DNA of 64,000 bases, taken from positions 186,001 through 250,000 of the forward strand of contig WYBT01000021.1 of the NCBI GenBank assembly GCA_011525785.1, in the 5' to 3' direction. Under the pieces are notes generated by a model. That model had not been told where the DNA came from and ran no database searches. It was given only the letters and a program-made list of their open reading frames with translations. Of this stretch, positions 33,445-42,224 are shown in pieces. The stretch's first letter is position 1. Every line of letters begins with the position of its first letter. The translations under genes and the position numbers were made by a program. The DNA is from Planctomycetaceae bacterium (GTDB lineage Bacteria; Planctomycetota; UBA1135; GCA-002686595).

Positions 33445-35238
33445 ATGCGCACCTCCCTCTGTTTGTTGTCCGCGCTGGTCCTCGGCGCCTGCGCCACGAG
33501 CCCCAGCGAGCGTCCGTCGAGCTCAGTCGCCTCGCCGGCCGTCGCAGCCACGCTGGCCGCTGCCCAAACCCTCGTCGCCGAAGGCAAGCCGCGCGAGGCG
33601 CTGGCCGAGCTCGACCTGGTCCACGCCGCGAATGCGCAGTTGCGCGAGGCCTGGGTGCTGCGCGTGCGCGCCTGCTTCGCCGCCGCCGCGACCGACACGC
33701 AGCCGCAGTTCTATTACGAGGACGCGCTCGCGGCGATCGAGCGCGCGCAGGCGCTCGGTCGCGAGCCGGCCCTGGACTTCGAGGCCGCGCGCGCGGCGCG
33801 CATGCTCCAGCGCGTCGATCAGGCGCAGGGCTTTCTCGAGCGCGCTGAACGCGAGGTCGCTTCACCCACGCCCGAACAGCAGCAGGTCGCGATCCAGGTC
33901 GCCTTCGATCGCTACATCCAGGCCAAGCAGGCGGGCGCGGCCGACGCGGGCGAACTCGCCAGCGCGCTCGAAGCGCGGCTGGTCACGCGCACGACGCAGC
34001 GCGTCAAAGACGCCTGGGCCTACGAGCAGCTCGCCAACCTGTTCTTGTGGGAGCAGCGCCCCGACCTCGCCGCCGACGTGCTCGGCGACCTGGTGCGCGC
34101 GCGACCCGAGGACGAGGCCGCCCACGTGCGTTTCGTGCAGCAGATGCGCGCCGCCGAGGGCTCTGACTCGGTCGTGGCCTTCTACGAGAAGCTGCGCGTC
34201 GACCTGCCGGACTACGAGTTGTCCGCCTGGTTCCTCGCCAGCGAGCTGTTCGAGCAGGGGCTGGTCGAACTCGCCGCGCGCCGCGACGCGGTGGCGCACT
34301 TCGTGCGCGCCGAAGAGCTGTTCGTCGCCTGCCGCGAGCTCGAACCGCGCCACGAGCAGGCCTGCCTGGGCTACGAAGTCATGTGCCGCGCGGGCGTGGG
34401 CTGGTCCTACTACCACACCGGGGACGACGCTGCGGCCGAGCAGGCTTTCTGTGCGACGGAAGACGTGCTGCCCGGCGGCGCGCAGTGGCGGCTCGAAGGG
34501 CGCCTGGGCAGCGGTGTCGAAGGCCTGATGTACCTCGCCGACCGCGCCTTCCGCGGCGCGCAGCACGAGTTCGACTACGAGGCGGCCGGCAAGGCGGCGC
34601 GGCTGTACGCCAAGCTGCGCGAGCTCAAGCCCACTGACGCGGAGATCGCCAACAACGCGGGCTTCTTCCACCGCGAGTGGGGCGTGCCGATGCTCATGCA
34701 CGCGCGCGAGCTGCGAAAGGCGGCCGCCGCGCAAGAGGAGCCGACCGAGCGCGCGCAACTCGAAGCGCGTGCAGCCGGGCTCGAAGCGCAGGGGCGCAAG
34801 GTGATCGCCGCGTGCTGCGACGCGTACAAGGCCTGCGCGGACCTCGCGCCGGACAACGTGCGCTGGGTCAACAGCTACGCGCTGATGCTCGTCTACCACT
34901 ACCCCTCGCGCCTCGAGGAGGCCGAGCGGCTGCTCCAACACTGCGTCGCGGAAGGCGAGAAGCAGACGAACGACCTCAACCGCAGCGCCGAGGAGCGCGA
35001 TCTGGTCGCCGAAGGCTGGGGCGACGCCAACCAGAACCTCGGCATGATCGAGCTGGTGCACCGCAAGGACCCCGTGCGCGCGCTGATGTACTTCCAGCGC
35101 AGCTTCGACATCGGCCCGCGGCCGCGCATCGACCGGCGCTGGGTCGAGGAAGTGGCCATGCACTGGTGTCGCGAGGTGGCCGACGGCAAGCCGCTCGACC
35201 TCGAGCAGCTCGACCCGCGCGTGTACTTGCTCGAGTGA
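33445..35238 (+). CDS. TPR-rich lipoprotein
   Basis: A 597-residue lipoprotein with the lipobox LGAC near residue 16 (MRTSLCLLSALVLGACATSP). The mature part is helical throughout, with TPR-like units such as LVAEGKPREALAELDLVHAANAQLREAWVLR, RPDLAADVLGDLVRARPEDEAAHV and DAEIANNAGFFHREWG. The last third contains NSYALMLVYHYPSRLEEAERLLQHC and GDANQNLGMIELVHRKDPVRALMYFQRS. The role is probably scaffolding of a periplasmic or surface complex, but no partner is visible. It is divergent from the PIG-L gene (139 bases between starts) and is followed after 13 bases by the XdhC gene. Confidence 0.83.
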   Translation: MRTSLCLLSALVLGACATSPSERPSSSVASPAVAATLAAAQTLVAEGKPREALAELDLVHAANAQLREAWVLRVRACFAAAATDTQPQFYYEDALAAIERAQALGREPALDFEAARAARMLQRVDQAQGFLERAEREVASPTPEQQQVAIQVAFDRYIQAKQAGAADAGELASALEARLVTRTTQRVKDAWAYEQLANLFLWEQRPDLAADVLGDLVRARPEDEAAHVRFVQQMRAAEGSDSVVAFYEKLRVDLPDYELSAWFLASELFEQGLVELAARRDAVAHFVRAEELFVACRELEPRHEQACLGYEVMCRAGVGWSYYHTGDDAAAEQAFCATEDVLPGGAQWRLEGRLGSGVEGLMYLADRAFRGAQHEFDYEAAGKAARLYAKLRELKPTDAEIANNAGFFHREWGVPMLMHARELRKAAAAQEEPTERAQLEARAAGLEAQGRKVIAACCDAYKACADLAPDNVRWVNSYALMLVYHYPSRLEEAERLLQHCVAEGEKQTNDLNRSAEERDLVAEGWGDANQNLGMIELVHRKDPVRALMYFQRSFDIGPRPRIDRRWVEEVAMHWCREVADGKPLDLEQLDPRVYLLE

Positions 35239-35251
35239 CGCGGCGCGCGCC

Positions 35252-36082
35252 ATGAGCGACGTGTACGAGGAGATCGTGCGCCTGCAGCGGCTCGGCGAGC
35301 CGTGCGCGCTGTGCACGATCGTGAAGACGCAAGGGTCCACGCCGGGCAAGACGACCATGAAGATGCTCGTGCGGCGCGACGGGAGCTTCGTGGGCACGGT
35401 GGGGGGCGGGTGCCTCGAAGCGGAGGTGCTCGAGGCGGCGCTGGGCGCGATGCGCGACGAGCGCTCGCGCACGCTCGCCTACGCGCTCAACGAACGCGAC
35501 TACCCCGACAGCGGCCTGCTCTGCGGCGGCCAGCTCGAGATCTTCGTCGAGCCCATCGTCGTGCCGCGCCTGTGGCTGTTCGGCGGCGGGCACGTGTCGG
35601 GCGCGATCGCGCGCGTCGCGCGGCCGGTGGGCTTCCACGTGACGGTGGTCGACGACCGCGAGGACTTCGCGAGCGCCGCACGCCACCCCGAGGCCGATCA
35701 GACGCTGTGCGGCTCGTTCGACGAGCTCGCGCGGCGCGCGCTCCCGGCCGACGACAAGTTCGTGATCGCCGTGACGCGCGGTCACGACAAGGACGGCGAG
35801 GTGCTCGAGGCGCTGTTCCGCGCCGGGGCTCGCCCGCGCTACCTGGGCATGATCGGCAGCCGCGCCAAGCGCGTGCAGCTGTTCGAGCAGCTGCGCGCCC
35901 GCGGCGTGAGCGACGCGTTCCTCGAGCGCTGCCGCACGCCCATGGGGCTTGCGATCGGCGCGCGCACCCACGAGGAGATCGCGGTCTCGGTGGTGGCCGA
36001 GATGATCGCTGTGCGCCGCTCGGCCGATCCGCTCGCGGGCCGCGCCGAGCCGGACTGCGCGCCCGGGCAGACGCCGAGCTGA
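35252..36082 (+). CDS. XdhC family protein
   Basis: A 276-residue protein of the XdhC/CoxI family. The N-terminal half contains CALCTIVKTQGSTPGKTTMKMLV, then the GTVGGGCLEAEV motif, and SGLLCGGQLEIFVEP. The C-terminal half is a Rossmann-type domain with LWLFGGGHVSGAIARVA, FHVTVVDDREDFAS, VIAVTRGHDKDGEVLEAL and YLGMIGSRAKRVQLFEQL. XdhC proteins bind molybdenum cofactor, add a sulfido ligand and insert it into xanthine dehydrogenase-type enzymes. No xanthine dehydrogenase or molybdopterin gene is in this window, so the client enzyme lies elsewhere. It follows the TPR lipoprotein by 13 bases but is probably functionally separate. Confidence 0.9.
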   Translation: MSDVYEEIVRLQRLGEPCALCTIVKTQGSTPGKTTMKMLVRRDGSFVGTVGGGCLEAEVLEAALGAMRDERSRTLAYALNERDYPDSGLLCGGQLEIFVEPIVVPRLWLFGGGHVSGAIARVARPVGFHVTVVDDREDFASAARHPEADQTLCGSFDELARRALPADDKFVIAVTRGHDKDGEVLEALFRAGARPRYLGMIGSRAKRVQLFEQLRARGVSDAFLERCRTPMGLAIGARTHEEIAVSVVAEMIAVRRSADPLAGRAEPDCAPGQTPS

Positions 36083-36296
36083 CGCCGCGCGCGGCTCAGG
36101 AACTGCGCCAGCCGCCGCGAGACCGCTGCTCCGCGACGCGGGGCGGCCCGATTGCCCGGCGACGGCGCGCGCGCGTATCCTCTGCGCCCCCCAGGGCCAC
36201 CCCCTCCGGCCCGTCCGAGCCCGAGCGGTAGCTTCCCCGGCCCGCGCGGGTACCTCCCTCCGGCTCGCCAGCCCCACACGACCGTCCGCCGTCCCC

Positions 36297-37424
36297 ATGT
36301 CGTTTCAACTCCTCCGCCGCGCCGCCTTCGCCGCCGTCACCGCTGCCCTGCTCGGCGCTGCGCTGCACGCCGACCGCATCTACCTGACCAACGGCTCGAC
36401 CATCGAGGGCGACGTGCTGCGCGAGACGCTGCAAGGCGTCGTGTACCGCTCGAAGTCCAAGTCGGGCGAGCAAGTGGCCTCGGCCGACACCGTGATCAAG
36501 GTCGAGTTCACCAAGCTGCCGGCGCTGCTCAACACGGCCGAGGGCGAGGTCTCGGACAACAACCTCGACGCCGCGGCCGACTCCTTCGATCAGTTCGCCG
36601 AGGGCGTGCTCGCGGGCGAGAACAAGAAGGACAAGCAGGAGTGGGCCCCGGGCCACGCGCTGCGCCGCGCGATCGAGGTCAACCAGTCGATCGCCAGCAA
36701 GGAGTCGCTCGGTCGCGTCGTGGCGCTGGCCGACAAGCTCATCACCAAGCTGCCGGACTCGCGTCACGTGACCTTCGCCTTCATGGCCAAGGCCGAGGCG
36801 CTGCGCGAGCTGGGCAAGGGCGACGAAGCGCTCGCCGCGGCCGGTGCGCTCAAGCAACTGGTGGCCGCCAAGAGCCTGAACGAGTCCTTCAAGCTCGAGG
36901 CCGACCTGCTGGAGGTGCTGATGGATGCCTCGCTGCGCGGCCCGCAGCGACGCAACCGCCTGGTCGAGCTCGGCGCGCAGGCCGGCACGGCGCACCCGCT
37001 GGTGCGCAACCGCGCGCGCGTGGCGGAGGCCGAGACCTACCTCGAAGGCGACGTGAAGGACTTCGCCAAGGCGCTCAAGCTCTACGAGGGCGTGGTCAAG
37101 GACCCCAAGGCCGACGCGGCGACGCTGGCCGGCGCGTACACGGGTCTGGGCGACTGCCTGTTCCAGCAGGGCGTCGACAAGCTCAAGTCCGGCGCGGAGG
37201 ACTCGCTCAACACGCTGAAAGAGGCGGCGCTGGCCTACTTGCGCGTGGTGGTCGTCTACAAGGACCAGTCGCGCTACGTGCCGCGCGCGATGTACTACTG
37301 CGGGCGCACCTTCGATCTGATGGGCGAGGACCAGAAGCCCAACGCGCGCAAGATGTACGGCTCGGTGATCGCGCAGTATCCCGGCTCGAACTGGGCCACC
37401 GAGGCGAAGAACCAGCGGCGCTGA
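36297..37424 (+). CDS. Hypothetical secreted TPR-like protein
   Basis: A 375-residue protein with a signal peptide (MSFQLLRRAAFAAVTAALLGAALHA). The N-terminal 45 mature residues form a short beta domain, DRIYLTNGSTIEGDVLRETL, which resembles the small SH3-like unit placed at the start of many planctomycete secreted proteins. The rest is helical and TPR-like: LDAAADSFDQFAEGVL, ALRELGKGDEALAAAGAL, DFAKALKLYEGVVKDPKADAATLAGAYTGLGD and AMYYCGRTFDLMGEDQK. I cannot name the family or function. The gene stands alone, with 214 bases to the XdhC gene and a strong terminator 47 bases after its stop. Confidence 0.82.
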   Translation: MSFQLLRRAAFAAVTAALLGAALHADRIYLTNGSTIEGDVLRETLQGVVYRSKSKSGEQVASADTVIKVEFTKLPALLNTAEGEVSDNNLDAAADSFDQFAEGVLAGENKKDKQEWAPGHALRRAIEVNQSIASKESLGRVVALADKLITKLPDSRHVTFAFMAKAEALRELGKGDEALAAAGALKQLVAAKSLNESFKLEADLLEVLMDASLRGPQRRNRLVELGAQAGTAHPLVRNRARVAEAETYLEGDVKDFAKALKLYEGVVKDPKADAATLAGAYTGLGDCLFQQGVDKLKSGAEDSLNTLKEAALAYLRVVVVYKDQSRYVPRAMYYCGRTFDLMGEDQKPNARKMYGSVIAQYPGSNWATEAKNQRR

Positions 37425-37470
37425 GCCGCACAGACGTGTGGCGTGCGGCCGGATGTGCGGCCGAAGGCGT

Positions 37471-37503
37471 GCGGCCGAGCGTGTGGCTCGGCCGCTGCGT
37501 TTT
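37471..37503 (+). terminator. Rho-independent terminator of the gene ending at 37424
   Basis: A perfect 10-bp GC-rich stem (37471-37480 with 37486-37495, GCGGCCGAGC and complement), loop GTGTG, is followed by TGCGTTTT. Three near-copies of GTGCGGCCG occur just before it. Confidence 0.83.
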
Positions 37504-37974
37504 GGGGCGGGCGCTCAGCGCCGCGTGACGAGGCTCTCGGCGAGAGTCCGAGCTCGCGAACTTGGGTGGGCGGCGCCGGTGCAGTTGCCTGGCTGTTGCG
37601 GGTGAAGGCTGGGTGGCGCGGCATCGCCAGCGTCGTGCGCCCCCTCTGCCGCGCGGGATCTGACGCTCGCAACCGCGATCGGCGCTGACGCCGGCGCGTC
37701 GATCTCGCGCGCCGCATGCGCTCGCCGCTGCAGCGCCGCGCTCCGCCTCGCTCACGGTGCTCGCCCGAACGCGCCCGGGGAAACGAGCGCACGTCGCGCG
37801 GCGCCGCGCCGCAGTTCCCCGCTTGTTGCGTCGCTGCACGCACCCCAGGCGGCGCCCAGTCTGTCCCCGCGCGCAACCCCTGCGGAAAACGCGCGTCTGC
37901 TGCCCGCGCTCGGCGTCGGGCGGCGGACGTTCCGCCGTCGCGCCCGGGCGCTCGGCGGAGGACGGGAGGGGCGC
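37504..37974. other. Intergenic region before the second sigma operon
   Basis: These 471 bases follow a terminator and precede an ECF sigma gene. Open frames here on both strands translate to Arg/Ala/Pro-rich sequence without family features. I see no RNA gene; it should include the promoter of the sigma operon. Confidence 0.55.
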
Positions 37975-38559
37975 GTGGAACTGTGCAGCGCAGCGGCGAC
38001 GGCGTGGGATGGCTTGAGCGAGGTCGAACCCTTGGTGCGCGGTTGGCTGTGGCGGCGCTGTAGCGACCGCGCCGCTGTCGACGACGTGGTGCAGGACACT
38101 CTGCTGCGCGCGGCGCGTTACCGCCACGGCTTGTCGCGGCCCGAGCGGCTGGCGAGCTGGGCGCTGTCGATCGCCGCCAACACGCTGCGCGATCGGCTGC
38201 GCTCCGCGCCGGTCGAGCGCGTGGCCGAGGCCGACGAATACGACCTCGAGCAGTTCGCCTGCACGCAGCGCTCGCTCGACGCATCCGGCGACGACTCGCT
38301 CCTGCGCATCGGCGGGCGCGTGGTGACCTGCTCGGACGCGCTGGAGCACCTGCGCGCCGCGCTGCGCACCCTCAAGGCCCAGGACGCGCAGTTGCTGCTC
38401 GACTACTACGGCGGGTTCGACATCCAGGCGCTGACGACGCGCACCGGCCTGCGCGCATCGGCGGTGAAGTGCCGACTGCACCGCGGACGCAGACGGCTCG
38501 CGCGCGAGTTGGAGCGGCGGCTGGGGCTGGAGTCGGCGCGCGCGCCCGCGCTGTCATGA
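37975..38559 (+). CDS. RNA polymerase sigma factor, ECF type (second)
   Basis: A 194-residue sigma-70 family protein beginning at a GTG (37975) directly after a GGGAGGGG ribosome site. Region 2 includes VDDVVQDTLLRAARYRHGLSRPERLASWALSIAANTLRD. The linker contains FACTQRSLDASGDD, and region 4 includes LRTLKAQDAQLLLDYYGG and the helix-turn-helix DIQALTTRTGLRASAVKCRLHRGRRRLARE. Region 4 deviates from the usual LP-x-x-x-R-x-V pattern, so it may be a distant ECF group. The stop overlaps the ATG of the next gene (ATGA at 38556-38559), giving a coupled two-gene operon like the one at 3946. Confidence 0.88.
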   Translation: MELCSAAATAWDGLSEVEPLVRGWLWRRCSDRAAVDDVVQDTLLRAARYRHGLSRPERLASWALSIAANTLRDRLRSAPVERVAEADEYDLEQFACTQRSLDASGDDSLLRIGGRVVTCSDALEHLRAALRTLKAQDAQLLLDYYGGFDIQALTTRTGLRASAVKCRLHRGRRRLARELERRLGLESARAPALS

Positions 38560-39353
38560 GCACCGCAGGACTGGGACCGGCGGCGGCGCTCGTGGCGCTG
38601 GTCGCGCAGGCCGAGCTCCCGCGCGCGCCTTCCGCTGAGCAGCCCGCGGAGGCGGTTGAAGTCGCGTTCGAGCGAGCTGCCCGCCTTCAACGCGCCGCGC
38701 GACGACTGAGCGGTCCCGAGCAGCGCGCAACGCTCGCGCAGGCGGCGCGGGCCTTCAGCGCACTGCGAGTCGAGTTCCCCGCCGAGCACGACTGGACCGC
38801 GCGCGCCGGCCTGCGCGCCGCCGGTGTGTGGCGCCAACTTGGCGAAGGCGAACTCGCGCAACTGGAGTACGAGCGACTGTGCTCGTTCGAAACGCCGCCG
38901 GCCTGGCGCTCGCGCGGCTGGCTCGAGCGCGGCCACGTCGAGCGCCGTGCGCGGCGCTGGCGCAGCGCACTCGACGCCTACCTGCGAGCGGCGAGCGTGG
39001 TTTCCGCTCCGGCGCGCACGCGCGACGACGCGAGCCTGTGGGCCGCGCGCATGCATGCCGAACTGGGCGAGCGCGAGGCTGCGCGACGGCTGCTGGAGTG
39101 GATCACGGTTCACTCGTGCGACGTGTTCACGCGCATCCGCGCCTTCGACGAGTGGGCGCTGGGCTTCGTGCGCGAGGACGACCTCGGCGCGGCCGCGGGC
39201 GTGCTCGAGCGCGCCCGTGCAGCGACGCGCGAGATCGCTTTCGAGGCGACGCCGCGCGGCGAGCGCGTGCTGCTCGCGCTCGAGCGCATGCGCGTGATCC
39301 CCGCGCTCGAAGCCGCCGTCGCGCGCCGCGTTCAGGCGCAACGCGCGAAGTGA
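38556..39353 (+). CDS. Hypothetical helical protein coupled to the sigma factor
   Basis: A 265-residue protein overlapping the sigma gene stop by four bases. The first 20 residues (MSTAGLGPAAALVALVAQAE) form a weak signal or membrane segment. The rest is TPR-like helix: LSGPEQRATLAQAARAFSALRVEFPAEHDW, AAGVWRQLGEGELAQLEYERLC, GHVERRARRWRSALDAYLRAASV and MHAELGEREAARRLLEW. I see no anti-sigma zinc motif. Its coupling to the sigma gene suggests it regulates or depends on that factor; that is inference. The region after its stop (39354-39780) holds no gene. Confidence 0.78.
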   Translation: MSTAGLGPAAALVALVAQAELPRAPSAEQPAEAVEVAFERAARLQRAARRLSGPEQRATLAQAARAFSALRVEFPAEHDWTARAGLRAAGVWRQLGEGELAQLEYERLCSFETPPAWRSRGWLERGHVERRARRWRSALDAYLRAASVVSAPARTRDDASLWAARMHAELGEREAARRLLEWITVHSCDVFTRIRAFDEWALGFVREDDLGAAAGVLERARAATREIAFEATPRGERVLLALERMRVIPALEAAVARRVQAQRAK

Positions 39354-39782
39354 GGCGCGCGAGCGACGCTCGAAGTTCTTTGCAACCAGCGTGGCGGCGC
39401 GCTATCAATGTCGCCGTCGAGCGTGTGAGCGCTCGACAACCGCTTACGACATCAAAAGGCGGCTCGCACCGCGGGTGAACAACCCCTGGGACGAGTCGCC
39501 TTGTCGTTTTCGCGCCGCTCGCGCGTCGTCGCGATCGATTCGCGCTCTCTCGCGAGCACTTGCCGCGCAGGATCGAGCACGGCGCGCGGAGCAAGTCGCC
39601 GCGCTGTTCTCGGGGCTGTGTTCAGCGCTGTTGTGCATCCGATCCGGCGCGCGATCGGCGCGCACCGAGCCATCGAACTTTCCGACGAGATCGAGCGGCC
39701 TGACGCGATCGAGCGGCCCCGGGGCGCGGTCTGTGCGCGAAGCCCCGTCACACTGTCGGGCGCGCAGCCGGCGTTCGGCTCC
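39354..39782. other. Intergenic region, nothing recognised
   Basis: These 429 bases lie between the TPR-like gene and the terminator of the convergent CBS gene. They are visibly less biased in composition than the genes around them. I find no ORF with coding character, no tRNA-like arm and no repeat. They may be untranscribed spacer or a decayed gene. Confidence 0.5.
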
Positions 39783-39816
39783 AAAAACGAACTCGGGCGC
39801 GCAGCGCGCGCCCGAG
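39783..39816 (-). terminator. Rho-independent terminator of the CBS-domain gene
   Basis: Read on the minus strand, an 11-bp perfect stem (39806-39816 with 39792-39802, CTCGGGCGCGC and complement) with a 3-base loop is followed by TTCGTTTTTGG. It starts 21 bases after the stop of the CBS gene. Confidence 0.88.
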
Positions 39817-39836
39817 CGATGGCCGCTAGCTGCTCG

Positions 39837-40466
39837 CTACTTGCCCGCGCGCGACTTCTTGGGCTTCTTGTCGCCCGCCGGCTTGGACTTGGAGTCCTGC
39901 TTCTCGGCCGACTTGGCGTCGTGCTTGCCCGCCGCGCGCGGCGCGGGCGTGAGCAGGCCCTTGGCCTCGGCGGTCTCGCGCGTGACTTCGACTTCCATGC
40001 GCGCGCTGACCGGCGCCTCGCGGCGGCGGGTGACCTCGCTGAAGGCCTGGCACACGTCCTTGGCGCTGACGCCCGGCTTGTGCTTGCCGTCGGAGTCGAT
40101 GGCGTGCGCCAGCGACGAGAGCGTGACCAGGCCGACCAGCTTGCCCGCGTCGTCGACGATCGGCACGCGGCGCACGCGCTTGTCGACGCACACCGCGAGG
40201 ACCTCGTCGAGCTTCTGTTCGGGGCGGCAGGTGTAGACCACCTTCGCCATCGCCTCGCTTACCGCGACGGCCCACAGCGGCGCGCCGCGCAGGTGCGCCG
40301 CCATGCAGATGTCGCGGTCGGTGATCATTCCGGTGAGCTTGCCCTCGCCGTCGACGACGGCCAGGCAACCCACATCGCTCTCCCACATCGCCTGGGCCGC
40401 GACACTGAGGTTGTCGCTGGGCTGGCAGACGCGGACGTTGGTGGTCATCAGTTCTTTGATCTTCAT
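39837..40466 (-). CDS. CBS-pair domain protein with Lys-rich tail
   Basis: A 209-residue cytoplasmic protein. Two CBS motifs occupy about residues 1-120: MKIKELMTTNVRVCQPSDNLSVAAQAMWE, CLAVVDGEGKLTGMITDRDICMAAH, then VVYTCRPEQKLDEVLAVCVDKRVRRVPIVDDAGKLVGLVTLSSLA. CBS pairs bind adenosyl ligands and signal energy state. The last 40 residues (KHDAKSAEKQDSKSKPAGDKKPKKSRAGK is the style) are a disordered Lys-rich tail that might bind nucleic acid. A GGAGG site lies before the ATG at 40466. It is divergent from mgtE, which also contains CBS domains. Confidence 0.9.
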   Translation of the reverse strand: MKIKELMTTNVRVCQPSDNLSVAAQAMWESDVGCLAVVDGEGKLTGMITDRDICMAAHLRGAPLWAVAVSEAMAKVVYTCRPEQKLDEVLAVCVDKRVRRVPIVDDAGKLVGLVTLSSLAHAIDSDGKHKPGVSAKDVCQAFSEVTRRREAPVSARMEVEVTRETAEAKGLLTPAPRAAGKHDAKSAEKQDSKSKPAGDKKPKKSRAGK

Positions 40467-40824
40467 CGTGAGCCTCCGGGTGGGGTGGATCTGTGGTCGC
40501 AAGTGGGCGCGCGCATCGGCGGGGAGCGCGCGAGTGCTCGACAAGAGCGCGCGCGGACCGCGCAGCGTGACGTACGGCGGCGTGTCGCGCTCGATGCGCA
40601 GCGCGCGCATCGAAGGGCAAAGAGGATAGGCGCGCTGGCTGTGATCTGCACGCCCCGCAGGTGAGAAACGCGCTTCACACGCGCGTCATCTCGGCCGCGT
40701 GCGCGCGCGAGCTCGATTGTCCCTGCGTGCGGGGAAAACTACGCTCTTGCGCCGCCCCTCGAACGCGCTTGTCGCGCGCCGAGCGGCGCGCCGCGACCCT
40801 CAACGTGCGCTGCGTCCCCGCTCC
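40467..40824. other. Divergent promoter region between the CBS gene and mgtE
   Basis: These 358 bases lie between two divergent starts, with no coding ORF. I looked for an M-box-like magnesium riboswitch before mgtE and see no convincing pattern. No clear -35/-10 pair can be assigned by eye. Confidence 0.55.
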
Positions 40825-42216
40825 ATGTCCGATCCGGCCGATCCGAGCCAAGTTCCGGCTGCGCAGGAACAATTTCCGGCTTCGCAGGGCCAAGTCCCAG
40901 CTGCGCTGGCGCTCGAGGATTTGCGCGACGCGTGGCGCCTGCTCGACGCGGTCGAGCGCGTCGAGGGCTTCCGGCTGCTGAGCCGCGAGGACGCGCAGGA
41001 GTTCTTCGCCGGGCTCGGCACCGCCGATCAACTGCAACTCGTCACGTCGTGCAGCTCGAACGAGCGGCGCTACTGGCTGCGCATGCTCGCGCCCGACGAC
41101 GCGGCCGACTTGCTGCAGGCGCTCCCCGAGGAGCAGCGCGTGCCGCTCCTGGGACTGTACGACGACGTGACGCGCCGCGAGGTCGCCAGCCTGCTCGCGT
41201 ACCGCGAGGACGTGGCCGGCGGTCTGATGAACCCGCGCTTTGCCCGCGTGCGGCCGGAGATGACGGTCGACGAGGCGATCTTGTACCTGCGGCGGCAGGC
41301 CAACGAGGGGCTCGAGCTCTACACCTACGCGTACGTGCTCGACAAGGAGCAGCGTCTGCTCGGCGTGGTCTCGTTCCGCGACCTGTTCCGGGCCCGCGCG
41401 CTCGCGCCGATGCGCGACGTGATGAAGACCGATGTCGTGCGCGTGCACGACGAAATGGACCAGGAAGCGGTCAGCCGCACCTTCGCCGAGCACGACCTGG
41501 TGGCGCTGCCGGTCGTCGACGCCGGCGGCCGCATGAAGGGCGTCGTGACGGTCGACGACATCGTCGACGTCGTCCAGGAAGAGGCCACCGAGGACATCCA
41601 CAAGATCGGCGGTTCGGCCGCGCTCGACGCGCCGTACCTCGAAGTGGGGCTGGCGGGCATGTTGCGCAAGCGCCTGGGCTGGCTGCTGGTGCTGTTCCTG
41701 GCGCAGATGCTGACGGTCGTCGCGATGAGCTACTTCCAGGTGCGCATCGACCAGCTCTCGCTCCTGTCGCTGTTCGTGCCGTTGATCCTCTCCAGCGGCG
41801 GCAACTCGGGCTCGCAGGCTTCCACGCTGGTGATCCGCGCCATGTCGCTGGGCGAGGTGCGGCCCTCGGACTGGAAGCGCGTGTTCTTCAACGAGCTCGC
41901 CACCGGTCTGAGCATGGGCCTGGTGCTCGGCGTGATCGGCTTCACTCGCGTGCTCTCGATCTGGCCGGGCAGCGAGGACCAGTTCGAGCGCTTCTCGTGG
42001 CAACTGGCCGGCGCGATCCTGGTCAGCGTCGTGGGCGTGGTGCTGTGGGGGACCTTGATCGGCTCGATGCTGCCGATCGTGCTGCGGCGCTTCGGGCTCG
42101 ACCCCGCCAGCGCCAGCGCTCCGCTCGTCGCGACGCTCAGCGACGTCACGGGCATCGTGGTGTACTTCAGCGCCGTGAGCTGGTTCCTCGCGAACGTGCT
42201 CCCGCCGATCTCCTGA
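40825..42216 (+). CDS. mgtE: Magnesium transporter MgtE
   Basis: A 463-residue inner-membrane Mg2+ channel. The N-terminal MgtE_N domain covers about residues 30-130 (LLDAVERVEGFRLLSREDAQEFFAGL ... DAADLLQALPEEQRVPLLGLYDD). The CBS pair covers about 140-255 (GLMNPRFARVRPEMTVDEAILYL; PVVDAGGRMKGVVTVDDIVDVV). Five transmembrane segments follow, with the pore motif SSGGNSGSQASTLVIRAMSLGEV at about residue 325. In this family, cytosolic Mg2+ between the N and CBS domains closes the pore. The start at 40825 avoids an Arg-rich upstream extension; residues 1-30 are a Gln/Pro/Ala-rich lead. It is followed by a DUF2238 gene after eight bases. Confidence 0.95.
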   Translation: MSDPADPSQVPAAQEQFPASQGQVPAALALEDLRDAWRLLDAVERVEGFRLLSREDAQEFFAGLGTADQLQLVTSCSSNERRYWLRMLAPDDAADLLQALPEEQRVPLLGLYDDVTRREVASLLAYREDVAGGLMNPRFARVRPEMTVDEAILYLRRQANEGLELYTYAYVLDKEQRLLGVVSFRDLFRARALAPMRDVMKTDVVRVHDEMDQEAVSRTFAEHDLVALPVVDAGGRMKGVVTVDDIVDVVQEEATEDIHKIGGSAALDAPYLEVGLAGMLRKRLGWLLVLFLAQMLTVVAMSYFQVRIDQLSLLSLFVPLILSSGGNSGSQASTLVIRAMSLGEVRPSDWKRVFFNELATGLSMGLVLGVIGFTRVLSIWPGSEDQFERFSWQLAGAILVSVVGVVLWGTLIGSMLPIVLRRFGLDPASASAPLVATLSDVTGIVVYFSAVSWFLANVLPPIS

Positions 42217-42224
42217 GGCGCGCG

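Noticed and set aside
39354..39782. Small genes in the gap after the second sigma operon
   Set aside because: All open frames give Arg/Ser/Ala-rich sequence without ribosome sites or family features.
40467..40824. Possible magnesium (M-box) riboswitch before mgtE
   Set aside because: I could not identify the conserved M-box segments or stems in this region.
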